A stretch of 64,000 nucleotides of DNA from Actinoallomurus sp963799975 (GTDB taxonomy: Bacteria > Actinomycetota > Actinomycetes > Streptosporangiales > Streptosporangiaceae): the NCBI GenBank assembly GCA_963799975.1, contig CAWCZF010000006.1, positions 868,001 through 932,000 on the forward strand. Direction: 5' to 3'. Under the pieces are notes generated by a model, which had not been told where the DNA came from, made no database searches, and worked only from the letters and a program-made list of their open reading frames with translations. Position numbers and translations under genes: made by a program. This document shows positions 38,157 through 47,362 of the stretch, one piece after another; the first letter of the stretch is position 1; every line of letters begins with the position of its first letter.

Positions 38157-40505
38157 ATGTCCGGCGATGCCTCTGTGCTGGTCAGCGCCTTGCCGCCCGG
38201 CGCTACGGAGATCATCGGCCGCAGACGTCAGATGTCTGAGGCCCGGAAGCTTTTGTCTCAAGCTCGGCTGCTGACACTGACCGGAGTGGGCGGCGTGGGG
38301 AAGACGCGGCTCGCTCTGCGCGTGGCCTTTGACGTGCGGAGGGCTTTCCCTGACGGGGTCAGGCTTGTCGAGCTCGCACCGGTCCGGGCGCAAGAACTCC
38401 TTATTCAGACGATCGGCAGGTCTCTGGGCCTCCAGAACCAGTCTGCGCGGCCGACTTTGGAGACCATAGCCGATTACCTGCATGACAGGCGGACGCTGCT
38501 CATACTTGACAACTGTGAGCATCTTCTCGATACCTGCGCGATAACGGCCCATGAACTGCTTAGAGCATCTCCGGGGCTACGGATCTTGGCAACGAGTCGT
38601 GAGCCTTTGGGCGGAATTTCCGAGACTGTGCTGGAAGTCCCTCCCCTGTCGCTGCCGCGAGACGATGAGCAGTCCACCCTGCAGGAGATCGCCGAGAGCG
38701 AGGCGGTCTCGCTCTTCATCAACCGCGCTGGACTTGTTGATCCAGGCTTTCGGCTCTCATCGCAGAATAGCGTGCCCGTCGCCAAATTGTGCAAGCGCCT
38801 TGATGGAATACCTCTCGCCATCGAATTGGCGGCGCGACGTTTGCGCGCGTTGGATATCGAGCAGATCGTCGGCCGTATCGACGACCGTTTCCATCTGTTG
38901 ACATGTGGTCCTCGAACAGCTCCGCCTCGCCAGCAGGCATTGCGTGCGACTTTGGACTGGAGCTTTGACCTGTGTTCCGAGAGGGAGCAAATCCTGTGGG
39001 CAAGACTATCAACGTTTTCCGGCGGATTCGATCTGAGTGCTGCCGAATTCGTGTGTAACGAGCCGCCGATAGACACAGGGGATGTACTCGATCTGCTGGC
39101 TGCGCTCGTTGATAAATCTGTGGTGACTGTCCAGGTGAGAAGTGGACGCAATATGCGATACACACTTCTTGAGACACTCCGCCAATACGGCCAAGATCGC
39201 CTTCTGGAAAGAAGCGAACAAGGGATCATGCGCAAGCGGCATCAACTCTACTTTCAGAGTATCGCTGGCCAAATCCGGGATGACTGGTTTGGTCCTCGAC
39301 AACGCGATCTTTTCGATTTGGCAGCGCAAGATCTTTCAAATTTCAGGATTGCCTTGGACTCGTATATGTGTGGGCCTGAGGATGCCGCAGAAGGGCTGAA
39401 GCTTGCCTCTTCCTTGACTGGCTACTGGGTCTTCAGTGGTAGTTTTGGTGAAGCTCGCTACTGGTTCGAGCGGGTACTTCAATATTTGGTGGTGCCGCGC
39501 CGCGGCCGGTTCATGGCGATTTCGCGAGTGGCGATGTTCGCTCTCCTCCAAGGAGACCTTCCCGCTGCCCAATGTCGTGCCAGTGAATGCGTGGACTATG
39601 CGCAAAGGTCACCTGACGCCAGCATTCGGGTGATAGCCGAGTGCATCGCTGGGTGGCTGGCTTTGCAGTCGGGTCACTATGAGGAGGCGTTTGATAAATT
39701 TGAGATGTCCGTGGATTACTGCCTTAGCTTCGACGCGCGAGCATGTGAGTATGTTAAGCAAGGCGATGCCTTTTTGGTGCTGTTTCACCTTGCTATCTCC
39801 GCATCTCTCCTCAGCGACGATCGCTCTCCGGTCTTCGCGGCCAGATGCCTGGAGCTTGCCGAGAACGCGCACGCCCCAGGAGAAACATCACACGGTCTAT
39901 GGATCAATGGCTTTGAGCGCTGGAATGCCGGGGATGTCAATCGAGCATCGCATTTCTTCAATCGATGCATTCACGCCTTCAGTTCGTCTAACTATCAGTA
40001 CTGCCTGCCGTGGGGGATCGAAAGCCTGGCGTGGGTATCCATCGCAGCGGAGGATTTCGAGCGCGGTGCCCGCCTTTTTGGCATAGCGCAAGAAATGCGC
40101 AGCCGAATGGCAATCTCTCTGGACGGATTTGAGTCGTGTGCGAAAATCCACGCAGAGTGTGAAATCGGGGCACGCCGACATCTCGGCGACAAGAAATTCG
40201 ATGATAGTCTCCAGCTTGGGGCGGGTCTCGACTTCGATGAGGCTCTTTCGTTCGCTCGATGCGATAGCAAGAAATCCGCCGTGACTCCGCGGACCGCTTC
40301 GGCAAACGACACAAGACTTACCCCACGCCAATGTCAGGTCGCCGAGCTTATCGCGAACGGGCTTAGCAACAAGGAGATAGCGACACATCTCATCATCGCT
40401 CCACGCACAGCCGAGGCGCATGTCGAACAAATTCTGGTCAAACTCGGCTTTAATTCTCGAACACAGATCGCCGTCTGGGTCGCTTCCGGCCAAGATCGAC
40501 CTTGA
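38157..40505 (+). CDS. LuxR-family STAND/LAL-type transcriptional regulator
   Basis: 782 residues from the ATG at 38157. The N-terminal NB-ARC-like ATPase has Walker A 'LTGVGGVGKTRLALRVA' (around residues 41-53), Walker B 'LLILDNCEHLLD' and sensor-like 'ILATSREPLG' and 'GIPLAIELAARRL'. The middle is a helical repeat region (TPR-like: 'EARYWFERVLQYL', 'ALQSGHYEEAFDKFEMSVDY'). The C-terminus is a LuxR helix-turn-helix ('RLTPRQCQVAELIANGLSNK', 'RTAEAHVEQILVKLGFNSRT'). Family knowledge: ATP- and inducer-dependent activator. GC is visibly lower than in the flanking genes, including AT-rich codons rare elsewhere in the window, which suggests horizontal acquisition. Confidence 0.88.
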   Translation: MSGDASVLVSALPPGATEIIGRRRQMSEARKLLSQARLLTLTGVGGVGKTRLALRVAFDVRRAFPDGVRLVELAPVRAQELLIQTIGRSLGLQNQSARPTLETIADYLHDRRTLLILDNCEHLLDTCAITAHELLRASPGLRILATSREPLGGISETVLEVPPLSLPRDDEQSTLQEIAESEAVSLFINRAGLVDPGFRLSSQNSVPVAKLCKRLDGIPLAIELAARRLRALDIEQIVGRIDDRFHLLTCGPRTAPPRQQALRATLDWSFDLCSEREQILWARLSTFSGGFDLSAAEFVCNEPPIDTGDVLDLLAALVDKSVVTVQVRSGRNMRYTLLETLRQYGQDRLLERSEQGIMRKRHQLYFQSIAGQIRDDWFGPRQRDLFDLAAQDLSNFRIALDSYMCGPEDAAEGLKLASSLTGYWVFSGSFGEARYWFERVLQYLVVPRRGRFMAISRVAMFALLQGDLPAAQCRASECVDYAQRSPDASIRVIAECIAGWLALQSGHYEEAFDKFEMSVDYCLSFDARACEYVKQGDAFLVLFHLAISASLLSDDRSPVFAARCLELAENAHAPGETSHGLWINGFERWNAGDVNRASHFFNRCIHAFSSSNYQYCLPWGIESLAWVSIAAEDFERGARLFGIAQEMRSRMAISLDGFESCAKIHAECEIGARRHLGDKKFDDSLQLGAGLDFDEALSFARCDSKKSAVTPRTASANDTRLTPRQCQVAELIANGLSNKEIATHLIIAPRTAEAHVEQILVKLGFNSRTQIAVWVASGQDRP

Positions 40506-40615
40506 ATTTGGTCCATCACTCGCCCACTGCTTGTTCGGGGGCGTGTCGTCCGTGTAGACCTTCCGTCGAATCGCGCCAGCGTCGTCGCCAGTGGTGCGCC
40601 TCTCACAATATGCGA

Positions 40616-40785
40616 TCACGGCGCTGACCGGTGCTTCAGCCCAATATCGCGCCTCATGGTGCGGCGTTCGCGGCCGGGTGTTTTCCAAGCGTCGCGGCCG
40701 TCGCGGACGACCGTTCCGGCGTCGGCCAGGTCGAGGATGGCGAGCGTTTCGAGGAGAGTGGTCTTACCGGAACTACCGGCGGTTG
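40616..40785 (-). pseudogene. ABC-transporter ATPase N-terminal remnant
   Basis: On the minus strand a frame contains 'GSSGKTTLLETLAILDLADA' followed by 'GTVVRDGRDAWKTPGRERRT', the Walker A helix and following strand of a MacB/LolD-type export ATPase. It stops at 'RRDIGLKHRSAP', just where the Q-loop would begin. Everything downstream (signature motif, Walker B) is missing and the Walker A glycine pattern is incomplete. A broken gene fragment. Confidence 0.55.
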
Positions 40786-40809
40786 CCGCGGATGCGAGAG
40801 CGCTTGGGG

Positions 40810-41706
40810 TCGCCCATCGTGGCGCTGGCCGCCTCGCCGGATGGACGCCGTTGCCGCTGTCGGTCCGCGACGCCCGCCGCCGTGCCGCGCCGCTGCGCGC
40901 GGCCCTGCCGGACGTCACCGCCGCGCCCGGTGGCAGGGACGCGGAACCCGTGCTCACCGGCCGCGGCATCGTGGTCCGGTACGCACGACCGTCGCCGTCC
41001 GCGGGATCGACCTGGACGTGCACAGCGGCCGGGTGCTGGCGCTCATGGGCCGCAACGGCTCCGGCAAGTCCTCGCTGCTGTGGGCGCTCCAGGGCTCGGG
41101 ACCACGCCAGTACGTCACCGTCACCATCGCCGGATCCGGCCAGGGAAGGCTGTCCGGCGCACGGGCCCGTACCCTCGTGGGACTCGTGCCCAGACCGCCT
41201 ATGACCTGCTCTACCCTCGAGCGGGTCGCCGATGAGTGCGCCGCCGCCGATCGCGAGGCCAACGCCACGCCCGGCTCCCGCCAGGACATGCTCGATCGGC
41301 TCGCACCCGGAATCGACCCACGCGCCCATCCCCGCGACCTGTCCGAAGGCCAACGGCTCGCCCTCGTACTGGCCCCGTACAGTTCACCGCCTCGCCCAAG
41401 GTCATGCTGCTCGACGAGCCGACCCGTGGCCTTGACTACGACGCCAAGACCGCCCTGGCCGCCATCATCGCGAGCCTCACCGCAGGGGGCCGCGCCGTCG
41501 TCGTCGCCACCCACGACGTGGAGTTCGTCGCCACCGTGTCCGACAGGGTCCTCGTCCTGGCCGAAGGAGAGATCGTCGCCGACGGGGCCGGCCCGCGACG
41601 TCCTGGGTGGCTACCGGCCTTCGCACCGCAGGTCGCCAAGATCCTGGGCCCTGGCTGGCTCACCGTCGCCGACGTACGGGCCGCCCTCCCTCAGGAGGTC
41701 CGATGA
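40810..41706 (+). pseudogene. ECF-type (CbiO-like) ATPase, 5'-truncated and frameshifted
   Basis: The sequence enters in the linker between two ATPase domains ('LAGWTPLPLSVRDARRRA') and continues as a second CbiO-like domain: 'TVAVRGIDLDVHSGRVLALM', Walker A 'GRNGSGKSS', signature region 'LSEGQRLALVLA' (LSGGQ variant), Walker B 'VMLLDEPTRGLDYDAKTALA', and H-loop 'VVATHDVEFVAT'. The frame changes near 40985, 41385 and 41590. The first ATPase domain and the CbiQ-type T component expected upstream are absent. It overlaps the S-component gene by ATGA, as in intact operons. Probably non-functional. Confidence 0.65.
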
Positions 41707-42477
41707 CGACCGCGCCGCCCGCACGTGTTGGCCCGCGCTCGGCCATCGTCCTCACGCTCGCCTCGCTGGCGGGCCTGATGATGTTCTGCTGGCCGTTGCT
41801 GACCCGGGTCAAGCCCGAGAACATGCAGGACGGGCCGGACGCGCCGTTCCTCTTCATCGCGGTCCTGCCCGTTCTCGTCGTCGTCGTCCTCGCCGAACCG
41901 CCCGAGGGCGGCATGGACTCCAAGGCGCTGGCGATGCTCGGCGTCCTGTCCGCGGTCAACGCCGCGCTCCGGCCGCTGGGCGCCGGCACCGCCGGCATCG
42001 AGACCGTCTTCTTCATGCTCGTGCTCGCCGGCCAGGTCTACGGCGCCGGGTTCGGCTTCGCGCTCGGCTGCACTTCACTGTTCGCCTCCGCCCTGCTGAC
42101 GGCGGGCGTCGGGCCCTGGCCGCCGTTCCAGATGATGTGCTCGGGCTGGATCGGGATGGGCGCCGGCCTGTTGCCCCGCCGCGTCACCGGCAAAAGCCGA
42201 GATCGCCATGCTCGCCGGCTACGGCATCGTCGTTGCCTACCTGTTCGGCTTCCTCATGAACCTGTGGTTCTGGCCCTTCATCACCGGTGCCGAGGTGCCC
42301 TACCACCACGGCCACATCTCCTACGTGCCCGGCGCTCCGGCCTGGGACAACCTACGGCGCTTCACCGTCTTCACGCTGCTCACCTCGACCGCTGGCTGGG
42401 ACACCGGCCGCGCCATCACCGACACGGTCGCCATCGCCATACAACTACAGGGAGCACTGCTACACCGGACCGCCTGA
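41703..42477 (+). pseudogene. ECF transporter S component, frameshifted
   Basis: ATG at 41703 overlaps the ATPase stop. The sequence has six hydrophobic helices ('AIVLTLASLAGLMMFCWPLL', 'FLFIAVLPVLVVVVLAE', 'TVFFMLVLAGQVYGAGFGFA', 'LFASALLTAGVGPWPPFQMM', 'GIVVAYLFGFLMNLWFWPFI') and 'GWDTGRAITD' near the end, matching actinobacterial substrate-specific (S) subunits of ECF vitamin transporters. An extra A in an A-run near 42190 splits helices 4 and 5 into two frames, and the C-terminus is altered. The substrate (cobalamin-type vitamin or thiamin precursor) is not certain. Confidence 0.65.
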
Positions 42478-42699
42478 AGCGCCGCTCCGCTGGGATCGCG
42501 GTTGCCGGTTCTACGCCGGCGTCCAGACGAGCAACGGCAAGGGCATCGCCCGTTTGGCCGCTTCCCCTGGATAGGGTTTCCTGGGCCTGAGCGCCGTGCG
42601 GATGCTTCAAGAAACCTTGCTTATTTGAAAGCCGACATATCCGCAGAATAGGGGGCGTTTGCTGGTAGCGTCCGCAAGAGGTCTGTTGGCATCGGGCGA

Positions 42700-45600
42700 A
42701 TGACGGACCGCCACGGAGCGCGGCATCCGGGGAAACGGCGGGCGGCCACTGTGGCAGCGCAGTTCAAGGTCATTCCAGAAGAGTGGGTGCACGCGGGGCG
42801 AGGTGTCGGGAACGCTTCGGATGAGCTGGCAAGAGGACTCGACGCGTTCTGCCGGGTGGTGAACGCGCAGCCGTTCGGCCGCGATGACCTGGGCAGGGCG
42901 TTGTTCGAGGGAGATCACAGCTCGGGTTCGCCCGGGTTCGCGCAACGGCGGGACGGGTTGCTGACGGACCTGTGCACGATGGTGAATCTGCTGCGCACGA
43001 TGGCCGGGGGCCTGGTCGCCGCGGGCGGCTGGTACGTCGCAGCGGACGGGACGATCGCGGAGGGCCTCGGGGGTCGGCCGAATTCCGCAGCGCGGTCCGA
43101 CCTGCCGGACGGTGTGCGGGAATACCGGCTACCGCAAGTCGCCGACGAACTGCCGTCGACGGTGTCACCGCCCGCCATCGTGCTTCAGGCGGCGTGGATC
43201 CTGGAGGCCGTCGGGCTGGGGTTCCCGTGGCCCGACGGTGACATCGACGGCGTGGAGACCTTGCGGGCCGCCGCGTCCGCGCTGGGGATCGTCATCGACG
43301 AGGTGGCCCAGCAGGTCGCTGTGCACACAGGGAGGGTGACCGGGAGCGGGTTCGGGGACGCGACCGACGCGTTCGGGTCGGTGGCGCAGCGGGTCGCGGG
43401 CGGGTACCTCCCGGAGCAGACGCATCAGTCCGTGGAACTGGCGAAGTACTGCGGGGCCGGAGCTCATGCGATCGTCATGGCGCGATCACAATGCCTGGCC
43501 TCGGCGATGTTCATGGTGGGCCTGATAGCCGCGGTGAGCACCCTGGGCCCATTCCTGGAGGAGGGGCTGGCGGCGGTGCTGCCCTTGATCCGGCTGGAGG
43601 GCCTGGCGCTGCGGATCACGGTGCGGCTCACCTATGAGGCCGTGGTCGGTTCGGCGTTCTCCGGTGGGCTGAACGTGATCGATCAGTTGTTCCGCACCGG
43701 CGAGGTCGACCTCGGCGAGTTGGGCGGCGCGCTGGGAGAGGGCGCACTGATGGGCGCGATGATGGGCGGCGCACACGCGGGCCTGCCCCCGCTGATGCGC
43801 CGGGCACCGGCGCTGACCCGGTTGGCCGGTGCGATGGAGACGCCCGGCTGGAAGGGCATGCTGCCCCGCTTTCTGACCGGCGGGGCCGTGGCGACCGGGA
43901 CGATGGCGACCACGGGCGCGGTGACCGGACACGGCTGGGACTGGACGAATGCCGCGAAGATGGGCTTCGGGATGGCCTTCGTCGGCACCGGCAGCGAAGC
44001 CGTCACCTACCTCCGCGACTCTTGGCGGCTCACCGGTGCCGGCTCATCCCCACCGCCCGGCCCCGCCGGGCCATATCCTTCGCTCGCCGGGCCGCTGGGA
44101 GAGCTCGACCCGATCGCGCTGGGACACGTCGACGGCGACGTCGCGGCGGACGGGCCGCCCCACGTCGAGCTGTCCGCCGATGCCGGTGGTGAGATCCGCG
44201 CCGACGATGGCGGTCCCGTCCTCAACGGCGCGGTCCCCGTCCACGCCGGATCATCCACGTCGTCCACCGCACCGGCCGACGCACCGGCACCGGGCCCTGT
44301 CACATCCGGCCACGTTCCGGCCGGCCACGACGGCGGACCTGACCCAGAACATGATGATCGGTCACCGTCCGGCGACCGCGACCCGTCGGGCGCCGAGGGT
44401 GGCGGTGGGACCGGCCAGACGGCCCTTTCGGACTCCACCGGTGACCCGCGTCCACAGCATTCGTCCCAGCCGGGTGGCGCCGAGTCGAGCCGGTCCGCGC
44501 CCCGTGCCGATCAGCCACCCGCCCCCGGCGAACCACGCCCGGCCGTAACCGACCCCGCGAAGCCCGGCCATATCGCGCTCGTGCTCAACGGCGGAGATTC
44601 GTCGCATCCCGCTGCATCCGCCTTCGATGTCGGCGCCGACCGGCAACTCGTCGCGGAGGGGCGGGCCGTTCTGGACCGGCTGGCGCCGATGGGCACGCAG
44701 AGCGAGACCGACCTGCGCGCGCTGGCCCACTTGGACCGTATCGCCGGTCCGTCGCGGATCCGCGTGGAACCTCTGCGGGACCTGGCCATCGCGGTGGATC
44801 TGGACGGCTCCGTCAAAGCTCTGGTCCGTGTCTTCAACGAGGCGCAACTGCACGGATACGATCCGGCCGGCGCCGCCGACCGCCCCGCCCTGCTACGGAT
44901 ACTGCGCGCACACCAGGAGGCGGACCCGGACCTGTGGAGAGGAGCGCGGATCGCCGATCGCCCCTCGATGGCCGACAGCGCCGATTCCATTGACAATGCC
45001 GGTGCTCGCGCGTTGGGGCGAATGCAGAAAATCGTTGACGGTTCGGGGCCGCAGCGGGCACATGACGGCGGCACCGAACCGCTGGTGCTGCTGACCCGTG
45101 AAATGGACCTGGGAACCTCTACCGCGGTGCTCGCTCGCCTGTTCAATGACGCCCAGGCGCACGGGCTCGACCCGGCCGGTGCGCGAGATCGCGATGAGCT
45201 CATCAACATCCTGGGCGCGCACGTGAGCTCCGATCCGGTTCGCTGGGACTGCTTTCTGGTCGCGGACCGCCTCGGCATCCACGGAGCCGACGACGGCACA
45301 GCGCGTACGCTGGCTCAGATACACCACGTGATCGACCGAACGTCGGCGCGGCGATCGCGCCTGAATGCCGAATCCTTCACCGCTTTGGCGGATGATCTGG
45401 CGCTGGATTCCGTCGAGCAGCTCGTCCGGCTGTTCGAGGATGCCCAAACGGACGGCTTCGACCCGGCACGCGCGGTTGACGGCGTCCATCTGGCGGAGAT
45501 CCTCGATGCCTTTGCCGCGACCGATCCCACGTGGAACGCGACACGGGCCGCCGAGCGATACGGAATACACGATCCCGATGGCGTCACGATCCTCGCCGTG

Positions 45601-47061
45601 GGCCGGATCATCAAGATCGCAGGGAGAACGCTGTCACCGTACGTCGCTTTGGACCCGGTGGTTCGACTCGCCGACGAGCTCAACCTCAGGTCGGTTGGGG
45701 ACCTGGTGCGGTTGTTCATCGCGTCTCAGGAGCGTGGCTTCGATCCGACGACGGCGACCGACCCCGCGACACTGGCGGAGGCTCTGCGTCGGTATCGCGA
45801 CCCAGGACCCCGTCCGGGCAACGCCTCGTCGACGCCCGGCGATCCCGGCACCAGCCGATCCGATCCCCCCGTCGCATCCACGCCGAAAGCCGCACGCGAA
45901 AGCGCCGCCGCCAAGGTCGCCGAAGCCCGCCTGGCGCTCAAGGACACGCCAGCAGGGACCTCGCCGGCGGACCGTCTCGTGGCGACCGACATGGCCCGGG
46001 AGCGGCTCGACTCGCTGATCGCACGCGTTGACGCGCTCGACCGGTGGCCGAGCCGGCCGGAAGTCTCCTACACAACCGACTACGACGCTTTCTACCAGGA
46101 CTACGTCGACGCGCTCGCCCGGGCGGCACGCGGCGACCCGGTGATCCCCTATTTGTACGACAATGCCACCGGTGGGCTCGGATCCCGCGAACACGGCCGC
46201 CCGTTCGGCTGGGAGCTCGAATTCGACGGGCCGACCGAGATCCGCGGGCCTATTGCGAGGGATGTCAAGGCTGCGGGCCTGGCCGCCGATCCGGACGTAC
46301 ACGAATACCATGCCTCCAAAAGAGTGGGCTACAGCGAAGCGCCGGATTCCTGGAGACTGGAAACCGACCCCACCGTCACAGCGGAGTTGGTGTCGCCGAC
46401 TTTCTATGATACGCCGTTGACCTGGCAGGCGCTAGAAAGAAGTTGTTTTATAATTCAGTCGCACGGCGGATGGTGCAGTATTAACGCCGGCGGCCACATC
46501 ACTATTGGCATCCCCGACTTCGATCACATCGTCGGCAACCACAGGGGCGTCGTGGAAATCGTCGACTCCTTTGCCGACACCTTGTACCGGCTCGGCCAAA
46601 ACCCGTCCCGTAACCAACATCGAGGACTGACGCACTGCAAACCGAACTACGTGCTGACCGACCCTTACCTCTCGATCGGGGATTTCCAGCGACCTGACAG
46701 GAATCGCAACGCCGCCGTGAACATGAACTCGGTGGCGGGAAAACCTACGGACCATATCGAATTCCGGTTCCCGGACGGCTCCCTGGACCCATCCGTCATC
46801 CAGACACAAACCAAGATCCTGCTGGGCGTCACCGAGGCCGCCCTCCGCAATGCGGGCGGGCCTTATTCACCCGGCCATAGCGAATCCCTCGGCACCCATG
46901 CCAGAGAACGCCGCATGGGTCGATATTCGGACGACCCATTTGGAGTCGGGCCGAAAGAGACAGAATCGTTCCGGCGGCTGATGGACCTGATCTTCCATCG
47001 ACGCGTCGATAAAGCCCAGGCAACCGCCCTGTTCGCCGCCACGCGATGGAACGCCGGCTAG
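42700..47061 (+). CDS. WXG100-like polymorphic-toxin-type protein with C-terminal amidoligase domain
   Basis: 1453 residues from ATG 42700; GTG 42751 is an equally good start. Residues ~20-130 are WXG100/EspE-like ('FKVIPEEWVHAGRGVGNASD'). Residues 150-440 are helical and hydrophobic with Gly/Ala-rich helices, as in CpnT-type N-terminal regions exported by type VII secretion. Residues ~450-640 are a Pro/Ser/Asp-rich linker. Residues ~645-1035 hold four ~97-residue repeats. From ~1150 lies an amidoligase (COOH-NH2 ligase, glutamine-synthetase-like) domain: 'RPFGWELEFDG' (~1167), 'DSWRLETDPTVTAELVSPTF', 'INAGGHITIGIPDFDH' and 'HIEFRFPDGSLDPSVIQTQ' (~1353). Predicted ATP-dependent amide-bond formation on a peptide or protein target. 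No immunity gene is recognised. Confidence 0.8.
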   Translation: MTDRHGARHPGKRRAATVAAQFKVIPEEWVHAGRGVGNASDELARGLDAFCRVVNAQPFGRDDLGRALFEGDHSSGSPGFAQRRDGLLTDLCTMVNLLRTMAGGLVAAGGWYVAADGTIAEGLGGRPNSAARSDLPDGVREYRLPQVADELPSTVSPPAIVLQAAWILEAVGLGFPWPDGDIDGVETLRAAASALGIVIDEVAQQVAVHTGRVTGSGFGDATDAFGSVAQRVAGGYLPEQTHQSVELAKYCGAGAHAIVMARSQCLASAMFMVGLIAAVSTLGPFLEEGLAAVLPLIRLEGLALRITVRLTYEAVVGSAFSGGLNVIDQLFRTGEVDLGELGGALGEGALMGAMMGGAHAGLPPLMRRAPALTRLAGAMETPGWKGMLPRFLTGGAVATGTMATTGAVTGHGWDWTNAAKMGFGMAFVGTGSEAVTYLRDSWRLTGAGSSPPPGPAGPYPSLAGPLGELDPIALGHVDGDVAADGPPHVELSADAGGEIRADDGGPVLNGAVPVHAGSSTSSTAPADAPAPGPVTSGHVPAGHDGGPDPEHDDRSPSGDRDPSGAEGGGGTGQTALSDSTGDPRPQHSSQPGGAESSRSAPRADQPPAPGEPRPAVTDPAKPGHIALVLNGGDSSHPAASAFDVGADRQLVAEGRAVLDRLAPMGTQSETDLRALAHLDRIAGPSRIRVEPLRDLAIAVDLDGSVKALVRVFNEAQLHGYDPAGAADRPALLRILRAHQEADPDLWRGARIADRPSMADSADSIDNAGARALGRMQKIVDGSGPQRAHDGGTEPLVLLTREMDLGTSTAVLARLFNDAQAHGLDPAGARDRDELINILGAHVSSDPVRWDCFLVADRLGIHGADDGTARTLAQIHHVIDRTSARRSRLNAESFTALADDLALDSVEQLVRLFEDAQTDGFDPARAVDGVHLAEILDAFAATDPTWNATRAAERYGIHDPDGVTILAVGRIIKIAGRTLSPYVALDPVVRLADELNLRSVGDLVRLFIASQERGFDPTTATDPATLAEALRRYRDPGPRPGNASSTPGDPGTSRSDPPVASTPKAARESAAAKVAEARLALKDTPAGTSPADRLVATDMARERLDSLIARVDALDRWPSRPEVSYTTDYDAFYQDYVDALARAARGDPVIPYLYDNATGGLGSREHGRPFGWELEFDGPTEIRGPIARDVKAAGLAADPDVHEYHASKRVGYSEAPDSWRLETDPTVTAELVSPTFYDTPLTWQALERSCFIIQSHGGWCSINAGGHITIGIPDFDHIVGNHRGVVEIVDSFADTLYRLGQNPSRNQHRGLTHCKPNYVLTDPYLSIGDFQRPDRNRNAAVNMNSVAGKPTDHIEFRFPDGSLDPSVIQTQTKILLGVTEAALRNAGGPYSPGHSESLGTHARERRMGRYSDDPFGVGPKETESFRRLMDLIFHRRVDKAQATALFAATRWNAG
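44640..45795 (+). repeat. Four tandem ~97-residue protein repeats
   Basis: Within the amidoligase protein a unit recurs four times with the core 'LVRLF.DAQ..GFDPA.A.D...L..IL'. Cores begin at residues 708, 811, 908 and 1002 (44821, 45130, 45421 and 45703), so the spacing is 103, 97 and 94 residues. Each core is preceded by 'LA.ELDL.S' and followed by 'DP..W......A.R.GI.......A..L..I..'. The repeats have diverged at DNA level, so they are old. I know no named family for them. Confidence 0.65.
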
Positions 47062-47092
47062 CGTGGACACGTCCAACCAGAGGTTGGTTCCG

Positions 47093-47266
47093 ATGGCCGT
47101 CAGCATGCGCAACCCGTCCGCGGCGCAGGTCCCGGCCGGTCCTCCACCCGCTCTGTACGGTCGGAGGACGACGGCCGTCGGTGACGGCACGCGCGTCCGC
47201 CTTGAGTGCGGCTCACAGGTCAACCCGCTCTATGGCTCGGATTCCCGGCGGGCGGCGTGCTTATGA
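47093..47266 (+). CDS. Small ORF directly after the amidoligase gene
   Basis: 57 residues from an ATG at 47093 with AGAGG about 8 bases upstream; a GTG at 47063 extends it to 67 residues and almost abuts the previous stop (47061). Sequence features: 'AAQVPAGPPPALYGRRTTAV' and two Cys near the C-terminus (LECG, AACL). No family recognised and no signal peptide or membrane helix. Its position makes it a candidate partner or immunity peptide for the large protein, but coding status is uncertain. Confidence 0.3.
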   Translation: MAVSMRNPSAAQVPAGPPPALYGRRTTAVGDGTRVRLECGSQVNPLYGSDSRRAACL

Positions 47267-47362
47267 GGCCATGACGGAAACGCGTGATGCGTTCTGGGGA
47301 CAGCGACGGGTGTCAGCAGGAGTTGCCCAAGCACCCAGCCTTCGTGTCACCTCATGCGACCT

